A stretch of 64,000 nt of DNA, taken from Gerris lacustris. Taxonomy: Eukaryota > Arthropoda > Insecta > Hemiptera > Gerridae. A program made the position numbers and the translations under genes. Under the pieces are notes generated by a model. That model saw only the letters and a program-made list of their open reading frames with translations. It searched no databases and was not told where the DNA came from. Each line of letters starts with the position of its first letter. Position 1 is the stretch's first letter. Positions 39,848-49,735 of the stretch are shown piece by piece. The stretch lies in the NCBI GenBank assembly GCA_951217055.1, contig OX578279.1:40945610-41009609 (forward strand), read 5' to 3'.

Positions 39848-40515
39848 CCATTAGTGTGGCACATAGGTTCCTCGCGTCCTATTTCCTATACTTCAATGAT
39901 TTTATGCTTTTATGTCCCATTATTGTCAAATTTATTTAATACCCCCCCCCCCCCCCCCCCCCGAATTTTATAAAACTTTCTAAATTTTTTTGATTTTTTA
40001 CATGAATTAAGGTATCAATTTAGCATTATTTAAAGAGCGCAGACGGCTCAAATTAATCTGAGGCTATCTGCGGGCTACTTTTGACAAACCATGCAAATTT
40101 TATAAAAATCAGATGAATTCTTTACCTATAAGTTATAGGTGTAAATAAATGTATATTTGTGCGCATGTTGTAGAAGAGAAATAAATGGGCGTAGAAGGTT
40201 TAAACTTATACGGGACCAACAAAGGCTAATTATGACCTTACCATCCAAATTAAATTTAAATCGAATGAGTAGTTTTTAAGATATGTTGGTTCGCAAAAAT
40301 TTAGCGACAGACAGACGGATTTAAAAATGTTCCCTGATGTCTGAAACGGATTTCTGTCAGGGAATTTTTGAAATCTGAGACATAAAACAATGTCGCTCTT
40401 CAGAACGATCATATAGCTGTGACACACAAATTTGACTATAATGGTCTGTAAAAGCATAAAACTATTAAAGTCTACAAAATAGGACGTGAGGAAGCTATGT
40501 GCCACACTAATTGGC
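39848..40515 (+). mobile_element. Family B TIR element, most complete copy B3
   Basis: The left end CCCATTAGTGTGGCACATAG and the right end GCTATGTGCCACACTAATTG are inverted copies, continuing inward through the AGGACG(T/C)GAGG and AAAAGCATAAA blocks. The inside holds a C21 tract (39942-39962), ATCAGATGAATTC and GTGCGCATGTTGTAGAAGAG, and a CCCTGATGTCTGAAACGGAT hairpin with a copy 30 bp on. Non-coding, about 668 bp. Minus-strand frames here are shadows. No clear TSD is seen, so the superfamily is unknown. Confidence 0.75.
39942..39962 (+). repeat. Poly(C) tract, 21 bases
   Basis: An uninterrupted C run inside family B. The homologous position has 11 G (reverse) in B2 and only about four in B4. 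Confidence 0.95.
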
Positions 40516-40775
40516 AGAGTATTTTTCCAAATAAAACTATGCCTTTTTGGTTTTTTTTCCTTTTTTAAAAAATCTACAATTTTTTAATTTTGTTCAACGT
40601 TGATAGCTTAGAGGTTATAACCTAATAAATAGTGGAAAATCCTAGTTTCTAAGAAAACTGATTTTGAAAGAAGGTTAGGGTTTCGAAATCCTGTAAAAAC
40701 TAACATAAGTAAAATATACTGGATAATTCTATTATAAAGATAGAATTAATATATATTATAAAATATTCTATATTA

Positions 40776-41245
40776 AGCTTTCTCATTTACGACCACATAA
40801 TTACTTGGTCCTATATTTTCTATTTATTAGTTATTTCAAGCTTGCTTAGTAACATTAAATTATTATTGAATATTTTGGCACAGGAATTTTGATCAAAATT
40901 TGTCATAAAAATAACTTATGGAACCCTCCTCTCACACATTGCGTTAGCAGTTTTAGAAACTATATTTTTCCTGTAAATACTACTTATATGTTTAGATTTG
41001 TATTTAAATTAACTACATATTTAATTTTCAATCATAATCGTCTGAACTGTTTACAAAAAGTAAATGTTTAATGATCTTTTGGGGGGTAGTGCCCCAAAAT
41101 TAAGAACTAAAATTAATGGTTGATTTCGCCTGGGGGATATGATTTTGGCTGCTCAGACTACAGACAGTAATTTTTTTAACACCTTTTTTGGACTAGATAT
41201 TTCACGAAATCGCAATACTTTTATAGTTAATTTATACTACGAATA
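40776..41245 (+). repeat. Family A, old diverged copy A4
   Basis: TTTCTCATTTACGA start, TTTGGGGGGTAGTGCCCCAA, GATTTCGCCTGGGGGATATG and a CTCAGACTACAGACAGTAAT tail. Many substitutions and a decayed tRNA-like block. Confidence 0.7.
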
Positions 41246-41673
41246 TAAGAATGTAAAAAAATAAATTATGTAAATTAAGCTAATCAAATTTTTGTTTTTT
41301 TCAAAATCAATAATAAAATATAAATCACCTTGACTTGAAAACAGATATAAGGCTATTTTAATTTTAAAAACAATTATAATTTACAATTGTTCAATTGTAT
41401 AAATAACTACCATAAATTTGGCTTCTGAAAAAAAAATGTATTAGAGCATTTATTCCCATAAAGTCTATTCCCATTGATTCGTAACCAAATAAAACCATAT
41501 TTAGGTCTTTGCAATAGTTTTATTTCCTCTCGTCTGAATATTAATGAAAAATATCATTATTTATATCGGCAATATTGTTTGCTTTATGTGTCAAATTTAA
41601 ATTTATTTTTCTTATTTTCAGTGTTTGTTAAAATATTATTTAAAAAAAAATAAATAAATAAAAGTTTCATTTA
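41246..41673. other. No gene seen
   Basis: Short AT-rich gap between A4 and A5. Confidence 0.4.
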
Positions 41674-42222
41674 TACTTTCTCATATACGGTTTTTTATAT
41701 ACAGAAAGTATTGTGATGGCGTAAAAATTTAAACTTTACGGATTTAAATTAAACGAAGGATATACACGTTTTTAGGACCCTTGTCCAAAGTGATTTTTAA
41801 ATAAATTGTATCTATCGACTGGGCGGACGCGTGGAGCCTAAACTACTTAGTCGTTTTTAATTATATTTGGCGTACATGTCCAAAACAATCTTACCCCAAG
41901 GCAAAATCAAGAATTAAATTATTTTTTTTTTTTTAGTTATAAGAATTGATTTCTTTTTTTTTTAGTTATAAATTTGGGCACTACCCTCCGAAAACTCGTA
42001 AACAAATATTTCTTGTTTCGACGATTTTGATTATACAATTCAAAATTATAATCTATTTAAATACAAATCTAATAATATAAGCCGTTTTCTCGAGAAAAAT
42101 CTAGTTTCCGAGATATTATATTGGTGAAAAGGTTCTGAATGTTTTTTGTAATTCTGAAGGTTGGGTAATGTTACACAAAACAGTGGATGAATTAATTATG
42201 CACCCTTATATGAGAAAGTTTT
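41674..42222 (-). repeat. Family A, diverged copy A5
   Basis: Reverse orientation with both ends: ACTTTCTCATATACGG at left and TTATATGAGAAAGTT at right. Between them are GGAGCCTAAACTACTTAGTC, GGCGTACATGTCC, a TTTTTTTTTTAGTTATAA duplication near 41921-41970 and GGGCACTACCCTCCGAAAAC. Confidence 0.7.
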
Positions 42223-42902
42223 GTAGGAGTTGTATCTAAAGACTTTTTTTTTGTTAACCGTTGTAAATTTTTTACTGTAAATGTTATCGCTTCTATAGGT
42301 TTGTTGTTAATAAAACAATCTTTTATAGTAAAAGTACAATTAATAAACTATTTTGCTGGATAAATTTGGTTAAGAAACTTGTTTATCTTTTATAGACAAG
42401 CGCGTGAGACCTTTCTGTTTGTTTCAGTAATCATAATTATTTTTTATTGATTTATTAATTGACATAACCAAGAAAGGTCTATAATTATTTTCTCTCTTTT
42501 GTTGAAGCCAAAGAATAAAGAATGAAAACAGTAAAAAGAAATACCTTTTTTCCCTGTTAGTATCACTTCATGCGTGTCAAAATAAATAGAAGAAAATTAA
42601 AATCCCAACGAATTAGTATTGCTAAGAAAAGTAAATTTTGGCCAGACATTTTTGACAAACAAGTAGGCGTTCGCGTTCATATTAAAACATAAAAGACGAA
42701 GTATTGCATCGTTCAATTTAGTGGTCAATAATACGTATAGATATATTTGCCTTTACATCCTTTGAATTGGTGAATCCATTCATCCGTAGAAATGTCCACC
42801 AATTATTTTTATTTATTTAATAAAATTCTAGGAAATAGCGAAAACAATATAATATTTAGAGTCAAAGAGAAGGTGTAAATTGTTTGGATCCTATTATATT
42901 AT
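42223..42902. other. No gene seen
   Basis: AT-rich DNA without repeats I can define. Confidence 0.4.
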
Positions 42903-43009
42903 TTTATCTACGATTGATACGAAATATAAACATTGTATCTCTGTTTAGATGCGCGTAGAAAGTGATTATTTACGTACTTGTATTCATTGCGCATGCGCGT
43001 CTTATAGTT

Positions 43010-43065
43010 CTGAAGAATTCCTCTTCTTTACCACCCTAGGGCGGTAAAGAAGAGGAATTCTTCAG
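43010..43065. repeat. Loopless 28-bp-arm palindrome
   Basis: CTGAAGAATTCCTCTTCTTT and the rest of the arm meet their reverse complement at a CCTAGG centre with one mismatch. In the second copy (63183-63230) part of one arm is deleted, as expected for an unstable palindrome. Confidence 0.9.
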
Positions 43066-43163
43066 CTTTACGCACGATTAGCGAGTTTGCTTACATTTAA
43101 CAAAACTAATTTGCTGGTCTTTTATTAAAGTAACTGTTTATATCGAGTTTTTAGTGAAAAACA

Positions 43164-43319
43164 ATGAGTGAATAAAGTAACTTTGACGAAAATGTGGAGA
43201 ATAATAATCCTCCAGAAATAATTAATTCGGCAAAAAATACAACTCAAGAATTAATGCAATCTTTATCAAGAGAGCGATACGAATTTACATACAGCAAGTT
43301 TATTTTTTTCTGTATTTGT
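43164..43319 (+). pseudogene. N-terminal fragment resembling insect tyrosine-recombinase-like (Crypton/KIAA1958-type) proteins
   Basis: From ATG at 43164 the frame reads MSE, a stop, SNFDENVENNNPPEII, then NSAKNTTQELMQSLSRERYE and FTYSKF. The pattern AK-x-T-T plus S-R/K-E-R-Y-E-x-T-Y-x-x-F resembles the start of the SAM-like DNA-binding domain in tyrosine-recombinase-derived proteins of insects (from memory, not searched). The copy at 62.9-63.1 kb has Ser in place of the stop but carries a one-base insertion and a two-base loss. The shared frame across both copies suggests descent from a real coding exon. The catalytic domain is absent, so this cannot act as a recombinase. Confidence 0.4.
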
Positions 43320-43346
43320 TATTTAAATCTAACAATCGTAGATAAA

Positions 43347-43444
43347 GTACGGTACGCAACTCGTGCGAAAACGGCATTTTGCATTGCTCGTGTGGTTTTA
43401 CTACCCTCGCTCTCGCTCGGGGTCAAACTCGACGAGTAATGTAC
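43347..43444 (+). repeat. GTAC-ended foldback unit, copy 1
   Basis: Begins GTACGGTACGCAACTCGTGC and ends CTCGACGAGTAATGTAC, overlapping the right end of G1. It matches the 132-bp hairpin at 62777-62908 in reverse but has lost part of one arm. Contains CGGCATTTTGCATTGCTCGT and CTACCCTCGC. Confidence 0.75.
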
Positions 43445-45948
43445 TATTTTTTATTTTTTTTTATTTCAGGTTTATTAATATTTTTCCCACTTAAAATTAC
43501 TTTGTTTTAATCGTTTCCCTCGAACTAATAATTTTTATAATTATCGAGCTATCATGATATTATAAGCCACTTTAATTATTGAAGTGCTATACTTTAGTGA
43601 ACTGTTCAAACTCTTATGACATTTAGTGTTTATCTAAGAAACCTATGAAATACCTAATAAACTACTAGGATTCGCCTGTAATTTTGATTTTCCTTTCAAT
43701 ATGTCGGATTATTATTACGACTGTCATAATAATAAGGTAGTAAAGCAGGAAAAAGAAAGGTAGTAATTGTTATGAAGAAACAAAATCACTTGATTGATTT
43801 TTGCGGAAATGGTTTTGATCGGTTAAAATACGTATACATATAAAGTACGTAACATGTTAACTGTTACCCGAATATTTTATTCTCTTATTATTGGGTTTAT
43901 CGGCTATGATGTAAAAAAGTGGTGAGGCTGGTAATACTTATCAAAGTTCTGCGTTGCTTGAAGGCACTCACGAAATGCTAAATAAAAGCGTTCTGTAGAT
44001 GTTGCTGCGCATGGCTTCATGCTTCCAATGTTTACCTGCAAGTGATTGCGTTCCACCAAGTAAAGTAACCCCGTAATCTGGAGGCCTCTCAGTTGTATCT
44101 GTTGAAGAATAATGCCGCTGGAGGCAGTAGGTTTGCCAGGATTACCTTACTTACCTTACCCTGCCAGCTTTATCAGGTTGTTCAACTCTCCAGTCCCTTA
44201 CTTCCATCCACCGGTAATCAACCTCGTTTTTTTTTTTTTTTCTTTGCTTTTCTTCTTCTCTCTCCTATTTCCTACATCTTCACCTGTCTTCCCTTCTGGT
44301 TTCTTGAAACGTCTTCTTTTCATTCTTCTCGAGTCGTTAGTCCTCATCCTTTTCCACTTCTGGTGTTCTTTTCTTTTTTTTTTGTTTTTCCTGTACACTT
44401 GCTTTCTTATACTTCTATTAGTTTTGCTCTATTTTCTTCTCACCATACTAGATCATCTAAGATATAATTTTTTATTATTTTCAGGACTTTTAAACTATAG
44501 GGAAACTTAACTGTGTCATTTATATCTAAAGAATTAAATTATTTGTGTGGGCTATGGAGTCCTAGAAACTTATTAGTATTCAGCTCTAGAAGGCGTGGGA
44601 AGGCAATGAAAAGCTTTAGTATTGTCTCGTACACTAAGTTTCAAAAATTCGATTTTATAATTTGTTATTTTTTCTATCAATGGTTTATAACAAGCAGATG
44701 AAAATAAATTCATTTGTTGTTAAAATTAAACTTATAAACATTTGTTGTGAATATGAAATATGTAATGTATTAACCTTGGCTCGTCATAGCATTGAGAAGT
44801 GTTTTGAGTGAACGAATATTCATTAATTTGACAAATATTTTTTGGCAAATTTTCATGCTTTTTGGCCTTCTTTACCATGGTATGTATTGTTTCCATCTCG
44901 AATTCAGTTCAAAGTTTAGGTTTATCCCTGAACCAACAAAAGAAATTTAGAATCATTTAGGTTTTCTATACGGGATCCAAAATTTATTTAAAATATACCT
45001 ATTAAACAGTTACAGATAAATATATGTTTTAACAAAATAGTCACTCGACATTTATCTCTATTTATTTGTATAAATAGAGCAACACCGGAAAAAAATAGAA
45101 ATACTAATATTATAATGACCTTGAGCAGCTGAGATAACGTCTATAATGTATTGATACCGAATACTTGATTTCATTAAGTGTGAAGCATGAGTAATTACTA
45201 TGCTTGCAGAGTAAAAAAAATCATTTTAATTTTAATGCTAACTCGATAGAATAATAAAGAAATTAAATATCGATTTAATAAAAAATTATAATATTACATT
45301 TTGTTTTAATTATTTATTATTCTTTTCAATTGCTATTAATAATATTTTCATTTCTTATTTGCAAGGTCACATTTAATTTATTAATTGTTACTAATTACTT
45401 GTTAGAATATTAGCTGCAGTTAGTTAGTATAACTTGTTCAGCTGATTGTTGAATTACTATAATTTACAACTAAAGCAAAAACTATTCGTTTGTGCAAAAC
45501 GTGTTTTTTGACAAGTGCTCATTGTGTAAGGTTATGTGAGGTGCATTTTTCCGTTTTAAATTTTGTTTGTTTGGTTTTCGTCTCGTGTGTGTTTTTATTT
45601 TATTTGGAATCTTAATTGAATATTTATACTTCCTTTTTGATTGCGGTAAGATGAAATATATTTCGTGTTTTTGTGTGAACTCTTTTATTACTAGTATTTT
45701 TATTGGAAATTATGTTTGTAAATGGAATTTAAGAATCTAATTGAAATTGTTGTTAGACAGTGTGTATTTGACCGATTTTATTTCTTATCGTGGTTAAAAC
45801 TATCCGAAGGAGGACAGCGTTGTTGCAATCAGTTGTATCTTTACCATAAGTTGTAACCGCAAATCAGGTTAGCACATTGTAAGTATTTTCTAGATAAATC
45901 TACAAAAACAACCTTGCTATGTACAATAATAATATATGTATATGTTAA
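43445..45948. other. Gene-free DNA with a pyrimidine-rich tract at 44225-44470
   Basis: The region 43920-44220 is less AT-rich, and a C+T-rich plus strand follows. Overlapping frames (124 and 132 codons plus, 66 minus) reflect that bias. A candidate 5' UTR-like region at 45480-45870 has no supporting signals beyond two weak donor-like GTAAGT/GTTAGC sites. Confidence 0.4.
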
Positions 45949-46240
45949 AAAAATCGATCCGAGACGACTCAGACAATCTTTCTTATGGGGGCGCCCCCAA
46001 ATTTGGAGATAAATTCATTTTTTGATTTCGCCACGGGTTATGATTTTTTTGAACATGTATGCCAAATTTCGTAAACTCGGCCCGGTAGTTTAGGCTCCAG
46101 GCATCTACACAGAAGATAGACGACAGACAGAAATTTTTTAAAAACCACTTTTTTGGACCTCAAAACGTGCAAATGCCTCAAAATCTCAAGATCTAATTTT
46201 CGCGCCATCACAATACTTTTCTGTTTATAAGAGAAAGTAA
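45949..46240 (+). repeat. Family A, internally deleted copy A6
   Basis: ATCGATCCGAGACGACTCAG joins directly to GGGGGCGCCCCCAAATTTGG, so the tRNA-like and central blocks are missing. It ends CATCACAATACTTTTCTG, then ATAAGAGAAAGTAAAA. Confidence 0.85.
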
Positions 46241-46263
46241 AAATTAGCCAATGCAACTCGTAC

Positions 46264-46850
46264 TAAACTTTCTCATATATGCGATTACATAATTGCTTCG
46301 CCAAGTGTTTACACATTTCTGAGTTATTTTGAGTTTTGTAGTCATATTACATTTAATTATTATTGTACAGTTTATCAAAATTTACAATAAAAAGTATTTT
46401 TATTGTAAATTTTGATAAACTGTACAATAATAATTAAATGTGACTACAAAACTATTAATAAAAGTAATTATGTACTCCTTCCTGGCGGGCAATCGGACCC
46501 AACCTCTTATGCTCTTCGCGTTTTTAGCTATTTTCTTAGGAACTATATTTTTTCCCCGGGAACCCGATTTATAGTTAGATTTGTGTTTAAATGAACTCCA
46601 TTTTAGAATTTTTTGATAAAAAATCGTCGAGACTGTTTCGAGAATTTTATAGCTAAAATTCAAATCTCGATTTCGTCTCGGAGTAAATTTTTTCTGGACA
46701 TGTGTTAAATTTAATTAAAATTTGTCAAATTATCAAATTACACGTTTTTTAAAACGTTTAAATCCATCATAATCTTATAATATAATCTTGGCGGCATCAC
46801 AGTGTATAATCTCTTTATATATTTTACTACATATATGTGAGAAAGTAAAA
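46264..46850 (+). repeat. Family A, copy A7 with internal palindrome
   Basis: ACTTTCTCATATATGCG start and ATATGTGAGAAAGTAAAA end, only about 25 bp after A6. The tRNA-like block is decayed (GGCGGGCAATCGGACCC at 46482). The 3' part is diverged. Confidence 0.8.
46333..46452. repeat. Near-perfect inverted duplication inside family A7
   Basis: Arms of about 57 bp around AAAAAGTATTTTT; only a 5-nt indel (ATATT) separates them. Other A copies have the left-hand sequence once, so it arose after insertion. Confidence 0.9.
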
Positions 46851-48078
46851 ATAGTATATTCTTGCATTTAAAAACTTAAAAATAGTATATTCTGATATGA
46901 TATTTATACATTTTATTCTGTTTCTAGCATTTAAAAACTTAATACTATTTAATTTATAAAACTTTTTATTTTTCTTTTATTTAATGTAATTATTAACATT
47001 TTTGTCATGCATACTTAGTGGATCTTATAAAATACAATGATTTTAAAGAAATATGATGTTTTGTTTTTGATCACTTCATATTGTCGTATAGTATAACAAT
47101 AGTATACATTTCTCTAATTTAATTAGGGTAATGTGCAATAACTCAACACTAGTACGCGAGGTTTAGAAATGTGGGATTATTGTAGGGCGACGTTGTGGAA
47201 CGGGATATGGGATGGTTATAATGTTAATTATCAGTTAGGAGTGAAGTTAGAAGGCGCCATGCCGCGCCGGTCCAATCTTAGGATGTCAAAGTGTCCTTGC
47301 TTCATCTTGTCTACAATCTTATAATAATTATCCTCCCTGCTGTTATGTTAGCGGTAGGTTACACCTTGCGGTATTGTTATACCGCTGATTTGAGTTATTA
47401 GATGCAGATGAATCTCCCACCATAGCAAAGAGAAAAGTATCGCCTTGAAACTCTTCATACTTTATTCACATGAAGGACGAATCTTAAGCTATTTCGTTCT
47501 CTTTTCTCGTAAATACCGAATGTCGGAGTTCTTTTCAGAGCACGATTCCTTTTGCAACATTGATGCTTCCTCGACTTACTGAATAATTCCCGTAGGCGAG
47601 CAAAAAATAATTAACACGTAGGAATGGAATTCAGATTGGAAGCCTGGGAAGTGAAATTATTTGCTAAAAAAATCGATCAGGGAGAAAGTTAAATGTATAC
47701 GCAATTAAATTGTAATTTTCTCCTCTTGGTCGTTTAAGTATCAAGGCCATACTTATGTATATATCTTGGTTATCACCGGAACTATAAAATCCAAGGACTT
47801 AAACTAAACCACAAACCTACTCATATGTGATACCTGTTTTCCTATAAGGTCTTATATATCTGCTCTTATTAATGTTCTAATATTATTTCCTAATTCACCT
47901 ATGCATTATTTATCCGTATATTTATGCATGTTGTCTAGCGTAGATTCATTTTTTGCGTTGTTTTATGCTACTACTGTAATCAAACAATGTAAAAAGCCAA
48001 TGCTATTACTCTACTCAAGCGTGTAAAAAGTTGTGATATTTTTTACTAAATTAGAGTAATAACTTTAAAGCAGTGGCG
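46851..48078. other. No gene; mildly G+C-richer segment at 47160-47390
   Basis: Nothing recognisable. The segment includes GGCGCCATGCCGCGCCGGTC but no open frame of note. Confidence 0.4.
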
Positions 48079-48656
48079 GTAGTCCAGGAGATAGCGTGCA
48101 AGAAAGTGTCTGACTAACATCAAGCTAGAATTTTGTATACAAGTCAATTTTTTAGCGCCTTTTAAGAATATGTGGTCGGCTAAGTTCGTCTGCGGGACAT
48201 AGCTTGGCAATAGGCGTTTGAAAAAAACAAACTGGTGGAGAGCGGCCATTTCTCACCAATTATGGTGGACAAAGTGATTTTCATGATCCTGAGTACAGAA
48301 TTAGTTAGCAGACCAAAAATCAAGTCGATGTTGTTTTCATACTTGATAGGTTAGTTATTCAAATATTACTAAAAATCAACGTGGTCACCTGTCAACGGAC
48401 AAACTAACATCAACTTGATTTTCGGTCTACTAACTAATTCTGTACTCCGGATCATGAAAATCACATTGTCCACCATAATTGGTGAGAAATGGCCGCTCTC
48501 CACCAGTTTGTTTTTTTCAAACGCCTATTGCCAAGCTATGTCCCGCAGACGATAGCTTTTTAGATATTCTTAAAAGGCGCTAAAAGATTGACTTGTATAC
48601 AAAATTCTAGCTTGATGTTAGTCAGACACTTTTTTGCACGCTATCTCCTGGACTAC
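48079..48656. mobile_element. Foldback element with about 255-bp highly similar arms
   Basis: The left arm starts GTAGTCCAGGAGATAGCGTG and the right arm ends with its reverse complement. The arms (48079-48334 and 48403-48656) differ at few positions over most of their length, with one divergent block (ATGTGGTCGGCTAAGTT versus ATCTAAAAAGCTA). The spacer of about 68 bp contains ATCAACGTGGTCACCTGTC. No target duplication is evident. Frames on both strands (48046-48249 minus, 48588-48860 plus) begin in the mirrored arms and are not genes. Confidence 0.92.
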
Positions 48657-49619
48657 GGGTATATAGAACAAAAAATAAACCAAGAATTATATAATTGTTG
48701 TTACGATCTAAAGTTCACAAGAATACTTCAACTTTCCGTCTCAAATACTCAATTATCAAACTGTTATCAAAATATAACTAAAATCCTACTATTATGTAAC
48801 GGAACAACATTAATAACTATTATTAAAATAGTATTTATGGCCGCACTCACAGTAAGATGAGAATCTTACTTTAAAGCCAAAAACATTGTTGCTGTTATAG
48901 AAATATGGATGTTTTAGGGGGAAAACGGAACAGGAGGATAGTGAAGTTACTTCAATGTCAAGTTCCCGATCTGAGTGTTTAAATTTGTAATTTTCCCTTC
49001 TTGTCAATTAAGAACCAGGGCAGGGTTAATCATTATGTAAGCAGTTGGTTTTATTTCGTTTAAGCTAATTACCGCAGTGCTATAGCAGAATTATTGAATA
49101 AAGAGAATGTATATGAGAAACTACTAGGCTACATATTCTTACGCGTAATAATATCAGTTTAATTACTAGTTTTAAGTATTGGATTAATTTCAATAAGCGT
49201 TCAGTATTGTATTGTGCCCCCACTAGAACTAATGTTTTACAGCTTGGTGATTTGTCAAATTCTGTTACATTTAATTATCAAGTGATCCTGTTTCTAATTG
49301 TAGTCTTTGTTGCATTACGACCTTGTATCTCATGGTGCATTAGTAATGAGCCAAATTCCTATAATGGATATGGAGTCGATTGCATCATTTCGAGACCTGT
49401 ATACTGTATATGAATGGTATACATTTTTGTTAACATTTGTGTTCCAAGATTCGTAATTTTATAAGCTTATGACATATTTTTTGCTTATTTGTTTTATAGT
49501 AATTTTATTGAACCTTTAAAAATATGTACCATTATTGTAATGCAATGACCTTTTGTAAATACCATGTAGTCTGTGAGTGTAACAGCATAAATCCTTTATC
49601 ATATACATATATACAGAAA
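48657..49619. other. No gene seen
   Basis: Frames at 48810-49007 (minus) and 49207-49413 (plus) lack domains. Confidence 0.4.
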
Positions 49620-49735
49620 CAAACAAAACTCAGGTTTCGGTCACAAAAATCGTTACTATGTCACAATCCCGACGTTTCGGTTTTTACTTAAAACCTTCTT
49701 CAGGGGCCGTAAAACATCTAAACAACGACTGAAAA
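49620..49735 (-). repeat. Penelope-like terminal fragment with hammerhead-like core
   Basis: On the minus strand: CCCCTGAAGAAGGTTTTAAG, then TAAAAACCGAAACGTCGGGA. CTGAAGA, a GGTTTT/AAAACC stem and GAAA-CGTC match the signature of Penelope-like element ends. A second GACCGAAACC follows. It borders a (TA)n tract. No reverse transcriptase or GIY-YIG domain is near, so this is a stub. Confidence 0.55.

Larger units (their letters stand above)
42903..43348 (+). mobile_element. Family G TIR element, copy G1
   Basis: The ends TTTATCTACGATTG and CAATCGTAGATAAA are inverted. The second copy, in reverse, is at 62907-63337. Landmarks in order: GATGCGCGTAGAAAGTGA, GCGCATGCGCGTCTTATAGT, a 28-bp-arm hairpin (43010-43065), GATTAGCGAGTTTGC, then coding-like sequence from 43164. 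About 445 bp. It is a non-autonomous element carrying a protein fragment. Confidence 0.75.

Noticed and set aside
44093..44510. 124- and 132-codon overlapping frames
   Set aside because: Same compositional cause; mutually overlapping and low complexity.
45480..45900. Possible 5' UTR and first exon
   Set aside because: Only weak donor-like sites and an insect-like GGTTATGTGAGG word; no coding start or core promoter I can defend.
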